This document shows positions 42,799 through 51,898 of a DNA stretch of 64,000 nt, piece by piece. This stretch comes from Eubacteriales bacterium. Lineage in GTDB: Bacteria > Bacillota > Clostridia > Oscillospirales > CAG-382. The position numbers were made by a program, and so were the translations under genes. The notes under the pieces were generated by a model that saw nothing but the letters and a program-made list of their open reading frames with translations, was not told the origin of the DNA and ran no database searches. The DNA lies in contig JAQVPJ010000011.1 in assembly GCA_028702135.1 (NCBI GenBank), positions 1 through 64,000 on the forward strand, written 5' to 3'. Within the stretch, counting starts at the first letter, position 1, and each line of letters begins with the position of its first letter.

Positions 42799-44727
42799 TT
42801 AATCTCCTTTCGTATAATTCAACAGTCCTCCTGCGACAAGAATATCACGCTGTCTTTTGGATAAATTCAGGTTGAGCGTAATACTCCTGCCGGTTGTTTT
42901 ATTAAAGATATCCGTTGTATCCTTGCTTTCAATATCATTTTTTATATCTGAAAGGACTAATTCGTCGCCTTGAGAAATATGTTCGTAATCATCCTCATTT
43001 GCAAAAGTAAGCGGTATTATTCCGGCGTTTATAAGGTTTGCGGCGTGAATCCTCGCAAAGCTCTTTGCCAATACAGCTTTTACACCGAGATAAAGCGGAA
43101 CAAGAGCAGCATGCTCTCTCGAACTTCCCTGACCGTAGTTAGCGCCGCCTACGATAATCCCGCCATTCTTTTTAATCGCTCGCTCCGAAAAGCCCTCGTC
43201 ACATACGGAAAAGCAGTATTTTGACAAATAAGGAATATTAGAGCGGTATGGCAGAATTTTTGCACCTGCAGGCATAATATGGTCTGTTGTGATATTGTCT
43301 CCTATCTTTAAAATACATTCCGCTTGTATGCTTTTTTCAAGCGGAACGGTTTTTGGAAACGGCTTGATATTAGGTCCTCTGACTACCTCGATGTCACCGG
43401 CTTTTTCGGTCGGTGCCGGTGGTACTATCATATTATCGTTTATAAGGAACTTATCAGGCAGCTTTATCTCCGGCTCGCATCCGAGCTCAGTCGGGTCAGA
43501 GAGCACTCCCTTTATTGCGGAATATGCGGCAAGTTCGGGTGAAACAAGGTAGATTTGTGCATCCTTTGTTCCGCTCCTACCCTCAAAATTCCGGTTGAAG
43601 GTCCGTAAGCTGATCCCGCCGCTGTTGGGAGATTGTCCCATACCGATACACGGACCGCAGGCACACTCTAAAATCCTCGCTCCGCTTGCGATAATATCAG
43701 CAAGCGCACCGTTTGCCGCAATCATATTATAGACTTGCTTCGATCCGCAAGCGACAGAGAGACTGACGTTTTCGGAAACGGTTCTGCCTTTCAAAATATA
43801 TGCGACTTTCATCATATCGACATATGATGAATTAGTGCAGGAACCGATACATACCTGGTCCACCTTTATTCCGCTGAGTTCTCTTACTGATTTTACGTTA
43901 TCCGGGCTATGCGGACAGGCTACCATCGGTCGTATTGCGCTTAAATCGATATCAATAACCTCATCGTAAACCGCATCGCTGTCCGAAGCGAGAGGGATAT
44001 AATCCTCTTCTCTGCCCTGCGCTTCTAAAAACTCCCTTGTAATTTCGTCCGACGGGAATATTGAGGTCGAAGCTCCCAGTTCTGCTCCCATGTTCGTTAT
44101 TGTAGCTCTTTCGGGAACAGAAAGTGACTTGATACCATCTCCGCCATACTCGATGATTTTACCGACACCGCCCTTGACGCTCATGATCCTTAGCACCTCA
44201 AGAATGATATCCTTTGCCGATACCCAGTCACCAAGCTTTCCGGTAAGGTTAATCTTTACCATTTTCGGCATATTTATATAGTATTCACCGCCGCCCATTG
44301 CAACAGCGACGTCAAGACCGCCTGCGCCGAAAGCGAGCATTCCTATACCTCCGCCGGTAGGTGTATGGCTGTCGGAACCTATAAGGGTCTTACCCGGTAT
44401 GCCAAAACGCTCAAGATGAACCTGGTGACAAATTCCGTTACCGGGACGTGAAAAATAAAGTCCGTACTTTTTTGCGATTGTCTGTATATATTTATGATCA
44501 TCCGCATTTTCAAAACCGGATTGCAGGGTATTATGGTCGATATATGCCACCGAAAGCTCGGTTTTTACCCTTGGTATCCCCATCGCTTCAAATTCGAGAT
44601 AAGCCATCGTACCAGTAGCGTCCTGCGTCAGCGTCTGATCTATTTTTAATCCTATTTCGCAGCCGACCTCCATGCTGCCGGATAGCATATGTTCTTTAAT
44701 TATTTTCTGTGCTATAGTTAATCCCAA
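42799..44727 (-). CDS. acnA: Aconitate hydratase
   Basis: The start is probably the TTG at 44727 (MGLTIAQKIIKEH), nine bases after AAAGGA; another TTG two codons upstream overlaps the citrate synthase stop. The product, about 642 residues, is the shorter bacterial aconitase form. Cluster ligands are in CIGSCTNSSY and CACGPCIGMG; other sites are IGSDSHTPTGGGIGMLAFG, QDATGTMAYLEF and YGQGSSREHAALVP in the swivel domain. It isomerises citrate to isocitrate. Translation seems coupled to citrate synthase. Confidence 0.95.
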   Translation of the reverse strand: MGLTIAQKIIKEHMLSGSMEVGCEIGLKIDQTLTQDATGTMAYLEFEAMGIPRVKTELSVAYIDHNTLQSGFENADDHKYIQTIAKKYGLYFSRPGNGICHQVHLERFGIPGKTLIGSDSHTPTGGGIGMLAFGAGGLDVAVAMGGGEYYINMPKMVKINLTGKLGDWVSAKDIILEVLRIMSVKGGVGKIIEYGGDGIKSLSVPERATITNMGAELGASTSIFPSDEITREFLEAQGREEDYIPLASDSDAVYDEVIDIDLSAIRPMVACPHSPDNVKSVRELSGIKVDQVCIGSCTNSSYVDMMKVAYILKGRTVSENVSLSVACGSKQVYNMIAANGALADIIASGARILECACGPCIGMGQSPNSGGISLRTFNRNFEGRSGTKDAQIYLVSPELAAYSAIKGVLSDPTELGCEPEIKLPDKFLINDNMIVPPAPTEKAGDIEVVRGPNIKPFPKTVPLEKSIQAECILKIGDNITTDHIMPAGAKILPYRSNIPYLSKYCFSVCDEGFSERAIKKNGGIIVGGANYGQGSSREHAALVPLYLGVKAVLAKSFARIHAANLINAGIIPLTFANEDDYEHISQGDELVLSDIKNDIESKDTTDIFNKTTGRSITLNLNLSKRQRDILVAGGLLNYTKGD

Positions 44728-44729
44728 TA

Positions 44730-46106
44730 TCAATCATCCTTTCTGTCGCAAAGCGGAATATATTCTACCCCCTCAAGTATGGGACGGTATGCAGGACGCA
44801 TTATCCTCTTGCAGGCGGTAGCTTCCTCTATCCTGTGCGCACACCAGCCCGCCATCCTCGCAACCGCGAAGAGCGGTGTAAACAGTTCCATCGGTATTCC
44901 GAGCATACGATATACTAATCCGGAGTAAAGATCGACATTCGCACATACGGAAGCTCTCTTGTCGCCCTTGATATCTGATAATACCGACGGAGCAATCCTT
45001 TCAACCGCATCTAAAATACGAAAATCATCATTAAAGCCTTTTTCATCAACCAATTTCTTTGCGTTTTCTTTTAAAATAATCGCCCTCGGATCGGAAAGCG
45101 TATACACCGCATGACCTATGCCATATATAAGCCCGCTGCGGTCACCCGCCTCTTTTTGCGCTATTTTTATAAGAAACCGCTTTATCTCGTCGTCGTCTTT
45201 ATAGTCGTTTACACCGGCTTTTATAAAGTCGAGCATTTCGATTACCTTAATGTTTGCTCCGCCGTGACGCGTACCCTTTAACGAACCGATACCTGCCGCT
45301 ATTGCGGAATAAGTGTCCGTCGAAGAAGAGGACAAAACCCGTACGGCAAAGGTTGAATTATTACCGCCGCCATGCTCGGCATGCAGCATCAAACACCTGT
45401 CAAGAAGCAGAGCCTCATCTCTTGTAAATTTCCTGTCAAAGCGAAGCATCGAGAGTATATTCTCTGCAAACGAAAGACCGGAAAGCGGCTGGTGCAGATA
45501 CATGCTCTTGCCGTCGTAAACCCTACGCTTAGCCTGATATGCCGCAACCATAATCAATGGCAGTCTTGATATAAGCGAAAAGGCTTGCTTAAGCAGATTC
45601 TCAACCGAGTTATCCTCAGTATCGCTCTCATAGCTGTATAATGCAAGCACGCCTCTTTGCAGTTTGTTCATTATGTTAGGGGATGCTGCCTTTATTATCA
45701 TGTCCTCTACAAAATCCTTAGGCAATTCCCTGTTGACCTCTAAAGCGTAAGAGAAAAATTCAAGCTCATCCTTTGTGGGTAACGAACCGAAGAGTAAAAG
45801 CCATGCGACTTCCTCATAACCAAAGCGGTTTTCTGCAGTGAAGCCGTCAATGATGTTGTTTATATTTATTCCTCTGTAAAAAAGCTCACCCTCGTGAGGC
45901 TTTCTCTCATACTCATCGATTATATAACCATGTACATTGCTGATTCTTGTAAGCCCTGCAAGAACACCCGTACCGTCGGCGTTACGCAGACCTCTCTTGA
46001 TATCAAATCTTTTATAATATTCCTCGTCAAAGTTTATATTGCGTTTCATCTCATCCGTCAGCTTCTGCAAACGGTCGCCATTGATCATTATCCTCTCGTT
46101 ATCCAA
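44730..46106 (-). CDS. gltA: Citrate synthase (first copy)
   Basis: The start is TTG at 46106 with AAGGAG nine bases upstream. The 458-residue product has the catalytic residues of the family: LHAEHGGGNNSTFAVRV, GIGHAVYTLSDPRA and ANVDLYSGLVYRML. The N-terminal extension of about 60 residues is normal for the clostridial type. It condenses oxaloacetate and acetyl-CoA to citrate, or propionyl-CoA to methylcitrate in related enzymes. It leads the operon with aconitase and icd and has its own promoter and operator-like repeat. Confidence 0.95.
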   Translation of the reverse strand: MDNERIMINGDRLQKLTDEMKRNINFDEEYYKRFDIKRGLRNADGTGVLAGLTRISNVHGYIIDEYERKPHEGELFYRGININNIIDGFTAENRFGYEEVAWLLLFGSLPTKDELEFFSYALEVNRELPKDFVEDMIIKAASPNIMNKLQRGVLALYSYESDTEDNSVENLLKQAFSLISRLPLIMVAAYQAKRRVYDGKSMYLHQPLSGLSFAENILSMLRFDRKFTRDEALLLDRCLMLHAEHGGGNNSTFAVRVLSSSSTDTYSAIAAGIGSLKGTRHGGANIKVIEMLDFIKAGVNDYKDDDEIKRFLIKIAQKEAGDRSGLIYGIGHAVYTLSDPRAIILKENAKKLVDEKGFNDDFRILDAVERIAPSVLSDIKGDKRASVCANVDLYSGLVYRMLGIPMELFTPLFAVARMAGWCAHRIEEATACKRIMRPAYRPILEGVEYIPLCDRKDD

Positions 46107-46170
46107 AAATACCAGCTCCTTAAAATCTTCATTCCGTACCTTTTTACAAGGTCAAAATAAAGTATGGAGA

Positions 46171-46199
46171 ATTATAGCACGGCAAAAAAGGTTTGTCAA
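46171..46199 (-). promoter_or_regulatory. Promoter of the citrate synthase operon
   Basis: On the minus strand TTGACA (46194-46199) and TATAAT (46171-46176), both perfect, with a 17-base spacer. It lies 65 bases before the TTG start. Confidence 0.9.
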
Positions 46200-46206
46200 T
46201 AGCAAA

Positions 46207-46234
46207 ATGAAATTTAATAAAATTAAAATTTCAT
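46207..46234. promoter_or_regulatory. Inverted repeat upstream of the citrate synthase promoter
   Basis: ATGAAATTT (46207-46215) and AAATTTCAT (46226-46234) form a 9-bp inverted repeat with a 10-base spacer, ending 8 bases upstream of the -35. This is a plausible regulator site; in Bacillus the equivalent pathway genes are controlled by CcpC and similar factors, but no identity is claimed. Confidence 0.55.
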
Positions 46235-46314
46235 ATTAAACGATTTTTCTTGTAAATAATATTAAAATCTATCAATTTATGAATTTTGAAAAATATAATA
46301 TTTCATTTATGTGC

Positions 46315-47493
46315 TTAAAGAGTTTTGATTATCCGTTCAGCGGCGAGCTGCGTATTCTCGGCACTGCCAAAGCCTGTAAGCCTGAAATAACCTTCTCCGT
46401 TTCTGCCAAATCCACTGCCGGGTGTACCGACTATATTGCAGCTTTCGAGCAGATAATCAAAGAAATCCCAGCTCTTCATGCCGCCGGGGCACTTAAGCCA
46501 AATATAAGGAGAGTTTTTTCCTCCGAAAAAGCTGATATTCTTAGATGAGAGAGCCTCTCCGATTACAGCGCAGTTATGCTTGTAATAACTTATGTTTTCA
46601 TTGATCTGCTCCCTGCCCTCCGGTGTAAAAACAGCTTCTGCGCCTCTCTGAATGATATAAGGCGTTCCGTTGTATTTTGTTGATTGTCTGCGCAGCCATA
46701 AATCGGCAAGTCTTTTTCCCTGACGGACAAGCTCTTTTGAAATTGCGGTGTATCCGCAGCGTGTTCCGGTAAATCCCGCCATTTTGGAAAACGAACAGAA
46801 TTCGATAGCGCAGGTTCTTGCGCCCTCTATTTCAAATATCGAATGCGGTAGCTTGCTGTCGTCAATAAACGCTTCATATGCCGAGTCGAACAAAATAACA
46901 GCGTCCTGTCTGTTGGCGTAATCAACCCACGCCTTAAGAGATTTTCTGCTATAAACAGCACCAGTAGGATTGTTCGGAGAGCATATATAGATTATGTCAA
47001 CCTTTTTTCCGCTGTCAGGAAGGGGCAGAAATCCATTATTTTCGTTAGCATCAGCAAAAACGACCTCTCTGCCCGCCATGATATTTGTGTCTACATAAAC
47101 GGGATAAACAGGGTCTGGAACCAATACAATGTTATCTTTGTCAAATATATCAAGAATGTTACCGAGGTCGCTCTTTGCCCCATCGGAAACAAAAATCTCA
47201 TCTATTGAAAACTGAACGCCATGCTCTTTGTAATAATCTGTGATTGCTTTACGGAGGAACTCATAACCCTCATATTCACCATAGCCCTTGAAGCTCTCTT
47301 TGATTCCCATTTCTATACTTGCCTTTTCCATTGCTTTGACACACGCTTTTGGAAGCGGCAGAGTAACATCACCTATACCCATCCTTATTATTGACGCTTC
47401 AGGATGGGTTTTCTGAAAATCCTTTGTCTTGTTCGCAATATCTAAAAAAAGATAGCTCTCCTGAAGATTATTAAAATTGCCGTTTATTTTCAT
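46315..47493 (-). CDS. dapL: LL-diaminopimelate aminotransferase
   Basis: The 392-residue PLP aminotransferase has Lys237 in CSFSKMAGFTGTRCGY, CSPNNPTGAVYS and the DapL-type start NLQESYLFLDIANKTKDFQ. It converts tetrahydrodipicolinate directly to LL-diaminopimelate, bypassing the succinylase and acetylase steps, as in many clostridia. It overlaps dapF by 4 bases and closes the dapA-dapB-dapF-dapL run, so the whole branch from aspartate semialdehyde to meso-diaminopimelate is here. Confidence 0.94.
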   Translation of the reverse strand: MKINGNFNNLQESYLFLDIANKTKDFQKTHPEASIIRMGIGDVTLPLPKACVKAMEKASIEMGIKESFKGYGEYEGYEFLRKAITDYYKEHGVQFSIDEIFVSDGAKSDLGNILDIFDKDNIVLVPDPVYPVYVDTNIMAGREVVFADANENNGFLPLPDSGKKVDIIYICSPNNPTGAVYSRKSLKAWVDYANRQDAVILFDSAYEAFIDDSKLPHSIFEIEGARTCAIEFCSFSKMAGFTGTRCGYTAISKELVRQGKRLADLWLRRQSTKYNGTPYIIQRGAEAVFTPEGREQINENISYYKHNCAVIGEALSSKNISFFGGKNSPYIWLKCPGGMKSWDFFDYLLESCNIVGTPGSGFGRNGEGYFRLTGFGSAENTQLAAERIIKTL

Positions 47494-48323
47494 ATTTCTA
47501 TTTCTCCCGTAAATACTTTCTTTGCTTCACCCGTCATAAATACGCTCTCATCTGTAAATTCAATGCAGAGCTTTCCACCCTTCAAGAGCACCTCAACCTG
47601 ACTGCCCTTGTCGCAATGACCGCAAAGTACAGACGCAACAACAGCAGCACAAGCGCCGGTTCCGCAGGCAAGCGTTTCGCCGCTGCCCCTCTCCCAGACG
47701 CGCATTTTTATATGTGTCGAATCAATTACCTGAACAAATTCGGTGTTCACTCTTTCGGGAAAAATGGGATGATTTTCAAATTGCCCGCCTATTAATGAAA
47801 GATTCAAGCCATCGACATCGTCGACAAATACCACACAGTGTGGATTGCCGATACTGACACAAGTTATCTTATGCTCTTTTCCTCCGATCTCCACCGGACG
47901 GTTTATAACATTGTCACCATCTAAAAGCACGGGTATGAGCGAGGGTTTTAAAACAGCTTTACCCATATCGACGCGCGCACCGACAGCAGTACCGTTTTGA
48001 ATTTTCAGCTTAATCTTCTTTATACCCGAAAGGGTTTCTATGCTGATCTCCTCGTTTTTTACAATCCCGTTGTCATACAGATACTTCCCCACGCAGCGTA
48101 TAGCGTTGCCGCACATTTCTCCCTCGCTTCCATCCGCGTTGAACATCCGCATCATAGCATCGGCGATTTCCGAATAACATATAAGAATAAGGCCGTCGCT
48201 GCCGATACCGAAATGACGGTCAGACAGCTTAATGGCAAGCTCCTCCGGGTTTTCGACTTTTTCCTCAAGGCAGTTTATATAAATATAATCGTTTCCTGTG
48301 CCGTGCATTTTTGTAAATCTCAT
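47490..48323 (-). CDS. dapF: Diaminopimelate epimerase
   Basis: The 277-residue product has the two catalytic cysteines, Cys71 (GEMCGNAIRC) and Cys220 (GETLACGTGACA), in symmetric halves, and the start MRFTKMHGTGNDYI. It interconverts LL- and meso-diaminopimelate, the latter used in peptidoglycan and for lysine. GGAGG precedes the ATG. Confidence 0.96.
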   Translation of the reverse strand: MRFTKMHGTGNDYIYINCLEEKVENPEELAIKLSDRHFGIGSDGLILICYSEIADAMMRMFNADGSEGEMCGNAIRCVGKYLYDNGIVKNEEISIETLSGIKKIKLKIQNGTAVGARVDMGKAVLKPSLIPVLLDGDNVINRPVEIGGKEHKITCVSIGNPHCVVFVDDVDGLNLSLIGGQFENHPIFPERVNTEFVQVIDSTHIKMRVWERGSGETLACGTGACAAVVASVLCGHCDKGSQVEVLLKGGKLCIEFTDESVFMTGEAKKVFTGEIEI

Positions 48324-48367
48324 AAAATCCTCCGATATTTAACAGAAAAAAGCAGAGTAAACCCGCT

Positions 48368-49150
48368 CTAAAGAGTAACCGTAGCAGCAGTAGACTCATC
48401 GAGCAGCTCCTTCATCGAATACATTCCTTTTTTCTTTGTTTTAATAAACGCTGCGGCACGCAGAGCACCGTCTGCAAGAAGCTCCCGGTTGGAGGCGGAA
48501 TGCGAAAGCGTTATAACCTCGTTGTTGCCGCAGAACATAACCTCATGCTCTCCGATAATATTCCCGCCTCTGACCGATTGAATACCGATCTCATTTTTAC
48601 GGCGTAATCGGTGTTCTGTCGTCCTGTCGAATATAAATTCCGATTCCCCTCGAACCTTTTTTATAGCTTCCGCAAGCATAAGTGCGGTACCGCTCGGAGC
48701 GTCGAGTTTTTTATTATGATGCTTTTCGATTATTTCCACATCATAGTCCTCGCCGAGTATAGAAGCAGCTTTTTTGCATAAGTTCAATAGCAGATTAATA
48801 CCGAGCGACATGTTTCTTGAGTAAAAAACCGGCACGGTTGCCGACAGCTTATGGAGCCTTGACAGCTCCTCCTCGTTATGCCCGGTTGTTGCTATAACAA
48901 GAGGAATATGATTCTTTTTTGCATATGGAATCAGCTGATCGACAGCACTGTGATGCGAGAAGTCAACGATCACATCGGCATGTACAGTTATCTCGACAAT
49001 ATTGCTTACGATATTGAAATCGCCCGCAGACGACGGAATACACTCTGCACGCTCGACGCCTGCTACGATTTTACAGTTGTTTGCTGCTGCTGCAGCGGTA
49101 ACGGCTCTACCCATTCGCCCTGCCGCACCGCATAAAATAATCTCGGTCAT
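48368..49150 (-). CDS. dapB: 4-hydroxy-tetrahydrodipicolinate reductase
   Basis: The 260-residue product has the NAD(P)-binding GAAGRMGRAV, the substrate signature EIIEKHHNKKLDAPSGTA and VRGGNIIGEHEVMF. It reduces the dapA product with NAD(P)H. AAAAAGGAAAC precedes the ATG. It is separated from dapA by a 174-base region with repeats, and from dapF by 44 bases. Confidence 0.96.
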   Translation of the reverse strand: MTEIILCGAAGRMGRAVTAAAAANNCKIVAGVERAECIPSSAGDFNIVSNIVEITVHADVIVDFSHHSAVDQLIPYAKKNHIPLVIATTGHNEEELSRLHKLSATVPVFYSRNMSLGINLLLNLCKKAASILGEDYDVEIIEKHHNKKLDAPSGTALMLAEAIKKVRGESEFIFDRTTEHRLRRKNEIGIQSVRGGNIIGEHEVMFCGNNEVITLSHSASNRELLADGALRAAAFIKTKKKGMYSMKELLDESTAATVTL

Positions 49151-49185
49151 TTTTTGTTTCCTTTTTTGATTTTTTGTGATATAAT

Positions 49186-49321
49186 ATTGTCGGTATAATA
49201 ATTAATCTGACTAAAAGCACATTCAGCCGGCATTTGGAAAATGCTTAGGCATTTTCTGAATGCTAATACTAACTTCTTGCCGACAATTAGATTAATCTGA
49301 CTAAAAAGCTCACTCAGCAGG
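49186..49321. repeat. Repeat-rich intergenic element between dapA and dapB
   Basis: Two direct copies of a 30/31-base unit starting ATTAATCTGACTAAAA lie at 49201-49230 and 49291-49321, differing by three bases and one indel. Between them is a perfect 8-bp hairpin GAAAATGC TTAG GCATTTTC (49237-49256) with outer GCATT/AATGC. An inverted pair ATTGTCGG (49186-49193) and CCGACAAT (49280-49287) encloses the first copy. No T run follows the hairpin. Confidence 0.75.
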
Positions 49322-49324
49322 TAT

Positions 49325-50218
49325 TTACTTAATCAAATTGTAATTTCGCATAACATTATACAGCTTTTCGTTATCCGACTCATCCATCTCACATAACGGA
49401 AGCCTCATATCGGATCTGCAAAAACCCATTTTTGCCATCGCCGTCTTTATCGGGATCGGGTTTACCGTCATAAACATCGCGTTCATCAGTTTTAGATATT
49501 TTAACTGCAGCTCGGCAGCTTTCTTGACATCGCCTTCAAGATAAAGCCTTGTAAGCTCTGAAATCTCGGCAGGCATTACATTCGAAAGCACCGATATTAC
49601 CCCTACCGCACCTATACTCATCATAGGTACTATACGGTCATCATTTCCGCTGTATATATCAAGCTCCCCTACGCAGGCTTCCAAAAGATCGGAGATGAAT
49701 GTAATACTGTCGCTCGCTTCCTTGACACCTACAATGTTCGGATGCTTTGCAAGTTCCTTATAAGATTCGATGGAAATGTTCAGATTAGTCCGTGCGGGAA
49801 CGTTATAAAGCAGCACGGGTTTGTCGACAGAATCGGCGATTAAATTAAAATGCTTGACAAGTCCCTTCTGAGATGCTTTATTATAATAAGGAGTCACCGA
49901 TAGAATGGCGTCCGCTCCGACATCACAGGCATGCTTTGACAGCTCTATCGCATAAGCGGTATCGTTCGAACCGGTACCTGCGATAACGGGAACACGCTTT
50001 GACACCTTCTTTACCGTATATTCGATAATATCCCTATGTTCGTCATCCGAAAGCGTTGCCGCCTCTCCTGTTGTTCCGCATACGACAATCCCGTTTATCC
50101 CGTTTTTAATCTGATATTCGAGTATATTGCCGTATACATCATAATCAATAACGCCGTTTTTGAAGGGCGTTACCACAGCTGTTGCCGCACCTGTAAAAAC
50201 TCTTGCTTTGTTTGACAT
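49325..50218 (-). CDS. dapA: 4-hydroxy-tetrahydrodipicolinate synthase
   Basis: The 297-residue TIM-barrel protein has VVCGTTGEAATLSDDEH, the substrate tyrosine in YYNKASQKGL, YNVPARTN and the Schiff-base lysine in GVKEASDS. It condenses pyruvate with aspartate semialdehyde, the first committed step toward diaminopimelate and lysine. It leads the dap run on the minus strand and has a good promoter. Confidence 0.96.
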   Translation of the reverse strand: MSNKARVFTGAATAVVTPFKNGVIDYDVYGNILEYQIKNGINGIVVCGTTGEAATLSDDEHRDIIEYTVKKVSKRVPVIAGTGSNDTAYAIELSKHACDVGADAILSVTPYYNKASQKGLVKHFNLIADSVDKPVLLYNVPARTNLNISIESYKELAKHPNIVGVKEASDSITFISDLLEACVGELDIYSGNDDRIVPMMSIGAVGVISVLSNVMPAEISELTRLYLEGDVKKAAELQLKYLKLMNAMFMTVNPIPIKTAMAKMGFCRSDMRLPLCEMDESDNEKLYNVMRNYNLIK

Positions 50219-50287
50219 GTGAATTCTTCCTTCTGTAAATAAAATATGTAAAGAAAAAGGATTTAAATGTATTTTGACTTATCTTGT

Positions 50288-50316
50288 ATAGTAACACCTA
50301 TCGATAAAAAAGTCAA
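50288..50316 (-). promoter_or_regulatory. Promoter of the dapA operon
   Basis: On the minus strand TTGACT (50311-50316), 17 bases, TACTAT (50288-50293), about 70 bases before the dapA start. Confidence 0.75.
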
Positions 50317-50404
50317 ATCTTTTTTGTCTTAAAACCTTCACTTTAAGAAGCTTTTAAGGTTTTTCTAATATTATATTCATGAGAAAAGAAATTGGGGATT
50401 CGAT

Positions 50405-51142
50405 ATGGCAGTAAAGGTATTTAAAAGATACGAACGCAAATATCTGATAACTCGTAGCAAAGCCGAGGAGCTTATCGATTGCATCGGTAACAGAATAGTT
50501 CCCGACAGCTATTGTATCAACGGCAGCAAGTATCACATATACAACATATATTACGATACCGAAAACAGTGACATAATCCGTCGTTCCTGCGAGAAACCCT
50601 ATTTCAAAGAAAAGCTCAGGTTACGTGCCTATGACAATTATTTTGATACAGGAAGGGCTTTTCTTGAAATCAAGCGTAAGGTTGGAAAGGTAGTTGTAAA
50701 ACGCAGGGTTGATATAAGCTCAGAGGAAGCGAACGGTTTTGTAACCAAAGGTGAAAAACCGGTCCGGGAGGATATGCAAAAGATAAACGAGCTCGCTTAC
50801 TTTATTTCCATGTACGATTTGAAGCCCGCCGTTTTTATATCTTATGACCGAATCGCTTTTAATTTGAAGGATGACAATAAGATACGTCTTACTTTTGATT
50901 CTAATATAAGAACACGACGCGATAGGTTATCGTTCGATGAAGGTATTGACGGCAAAATCATTTTAGATGACGAATATACTGTTTTCGAGGTTAAATTTCC
51001 TTATGCTACACCGTTTTGGCTTTCAAAGGTGCTTTCTGACTTAAATATCTACCCACAGGGTTTTTCAAAGTACGGAGAGGAATATAAAGCGGAAAAGCAG
51101 AGCAGTTTTAAGAATGAATACATATTATCTAATACACACTAA
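50405..51142 (+). CDS. VTC-domain polyphosphate polymerase-like protein
   Basis: The 245-residue product is a VTC/triphosphate-tunnel-type domain: basic and acidic residues of the tunnel are visible in FKRYERKYLIT, NIYYDTENSDIIR, KEKLRLRAYDN, FLEIKRKVGK, VVKRRVDIS, YDRIAF and VFEVKFPYA. Yeast Vtc4 makes polyphosphate from ATP at the cytosolic membrane face. It overlaps the next gene's frame and is closely linked with a DUF4956 membrane protein, a pairing seen in many bacteria. No CotH-type partner is present. Confidence 0.9.
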   Translation: MAVKVFKRYERKYLITRSKAEELIDCIGNRIVPDSYCINGSKYHIYNIYYDTENSDIIRRSCEKPYFKEKLRLRAYDNYFDTGRAFLEIKRKVGKVVVKRRVDISSEEANGFVTKGEKPVREDMQKINELAYFISMYDLKPAVFISYDRIAFNLKDDNKIRLTFDSNIRTRRDRLSFDEGIDGKIILDDEYTVFEVKFPYATPFWLSKVLSDLNIYPQGFSKYGEEYKAEKQSSFKNEYILSNTH

Positions 51143-51155
51143 AGGAGCTTTCTTG

Positions 51156-51845
51156 ATGGACATCAAATTCGAATCGATTATAGGGAACGATATTACTCTC
51201 AAATCAACGCTTATTATGCTAATGGCGGCTATGCTGATGGGTTTTGCCGTTAGTATTGTTTACATGAATACGCATAAAGAGGAAGGTTATATGCCAAGCC
51301 TGATAACGACGCTTATTCTGCTACCGGCGATATCCTCCACAATAATACTTCTCGTCGGCAGCAATACCGCACAGGCGCTTAGCCTTGCCGGTGCAGCAGC
51401 GCTTATAAGGTTCAGGACCACTCTCGGGGATCCAAAGGATCTCGCGTATTTATTCTTCACACTTGCAATCGGTCTTGCCTGCGGCTGCGGATATATCGGT
51501 TATGCTGCCGTTTTCACTGTTCTGGTATGCATTATCATGATAATCGTTGAGAGGACGGGTTATGGAAAAAGCTCCGCAAGGGCCATGAAGCTCAAAATCA
51601 TTATCCCTGAAAATCTTGACTATCCTAACGCTTTTGATGATATTTTTAAAAAAAGCACCGATAAATGGAGACTTAAAAAGTTAAAAACCACCGAATTTGG
51701 TTCACTCTGCGAGCTTGAATATATAATTGAACCGAAAAAAGAGGTTGCTATTAAAGAGCTCGTGGACGAGCTGCGTACCAGAAACGGTAACCTCGACATC
51801 TCTCTTGTTCTAAACCCGCATGAGGATAGAGTATTTCTTTCATAA
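51156..51845 (+). CDS. DUF4956 membrane protein
   Basis: The ATG at 51156 (MDIKFESIIGNDITLK) follows AAAGGAG and gives 229 residues. About four membrane segments (TLIMLMAAMLMGFAVSIVYM, LITTLILLPAISSTIILLVG, DLAYLFFTLAIGLACGCG, YAAVFTVLVCIIMIIVE) and the family motif AGAAALIRFRTTLGDPKDLA are followed by a soluble domain (CELEYIIEPKKEVAIKELVDEL). It starts 13 bases after the VTC gene and may anchor the polymerase or carry polyphosphate across the membrane; that is inference. Confidence 0.9.
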   Translation: MDIKFESIIGNDITLKSTLIMLMAAMLMGFAVSIVYMNTHKEEGYMPSLITTLILLPAISSTIILLVGSNTAQALSLAGAAALIRFRTTLGDPKDLAYLFFTLAIGLACGCGYIGYAAVFTVLVCIIMIIVERTGYGKSSARAMKLKIIIPENLDYPNAFDDIFKKSTDKWRLKKLKTTEFGSLCELEYIIEPKKEVAIKELVDELRTRNGNLDISLVLNPHEDRVFLS

Positions 51846-51854
51846 AGAGTAAAA

Positions 51855-51888
51855 AACGCTCCCGAAGCAGTTCTTCGGGAGCATTTTT
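51855..51888. terminator. Bidirectional terminator between DUF4956 and metY
   Basis: GCTCCCGAA (51858-51866) and TTCGGGAGC (51874-51882) form a 9-bp stem, with AAAAAA before and TTTTT after, suited to both convergent transcripts. Confidence 0.9.
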
Positions 51889-51898
51889 ATGTTATGGA

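Noticed and set aside
43289-43552. Open frames opposite aconitase
   Set aside because: They are antisense to conserved aconitase coding sequence and carry no motif.
49151-49324. Lysine riboswitch between dapA and dapB
   Set aside because: The element has direct repeats and one simple hairpin, not the conserved L-box core, and it lies inside the transcript rather than at its start.
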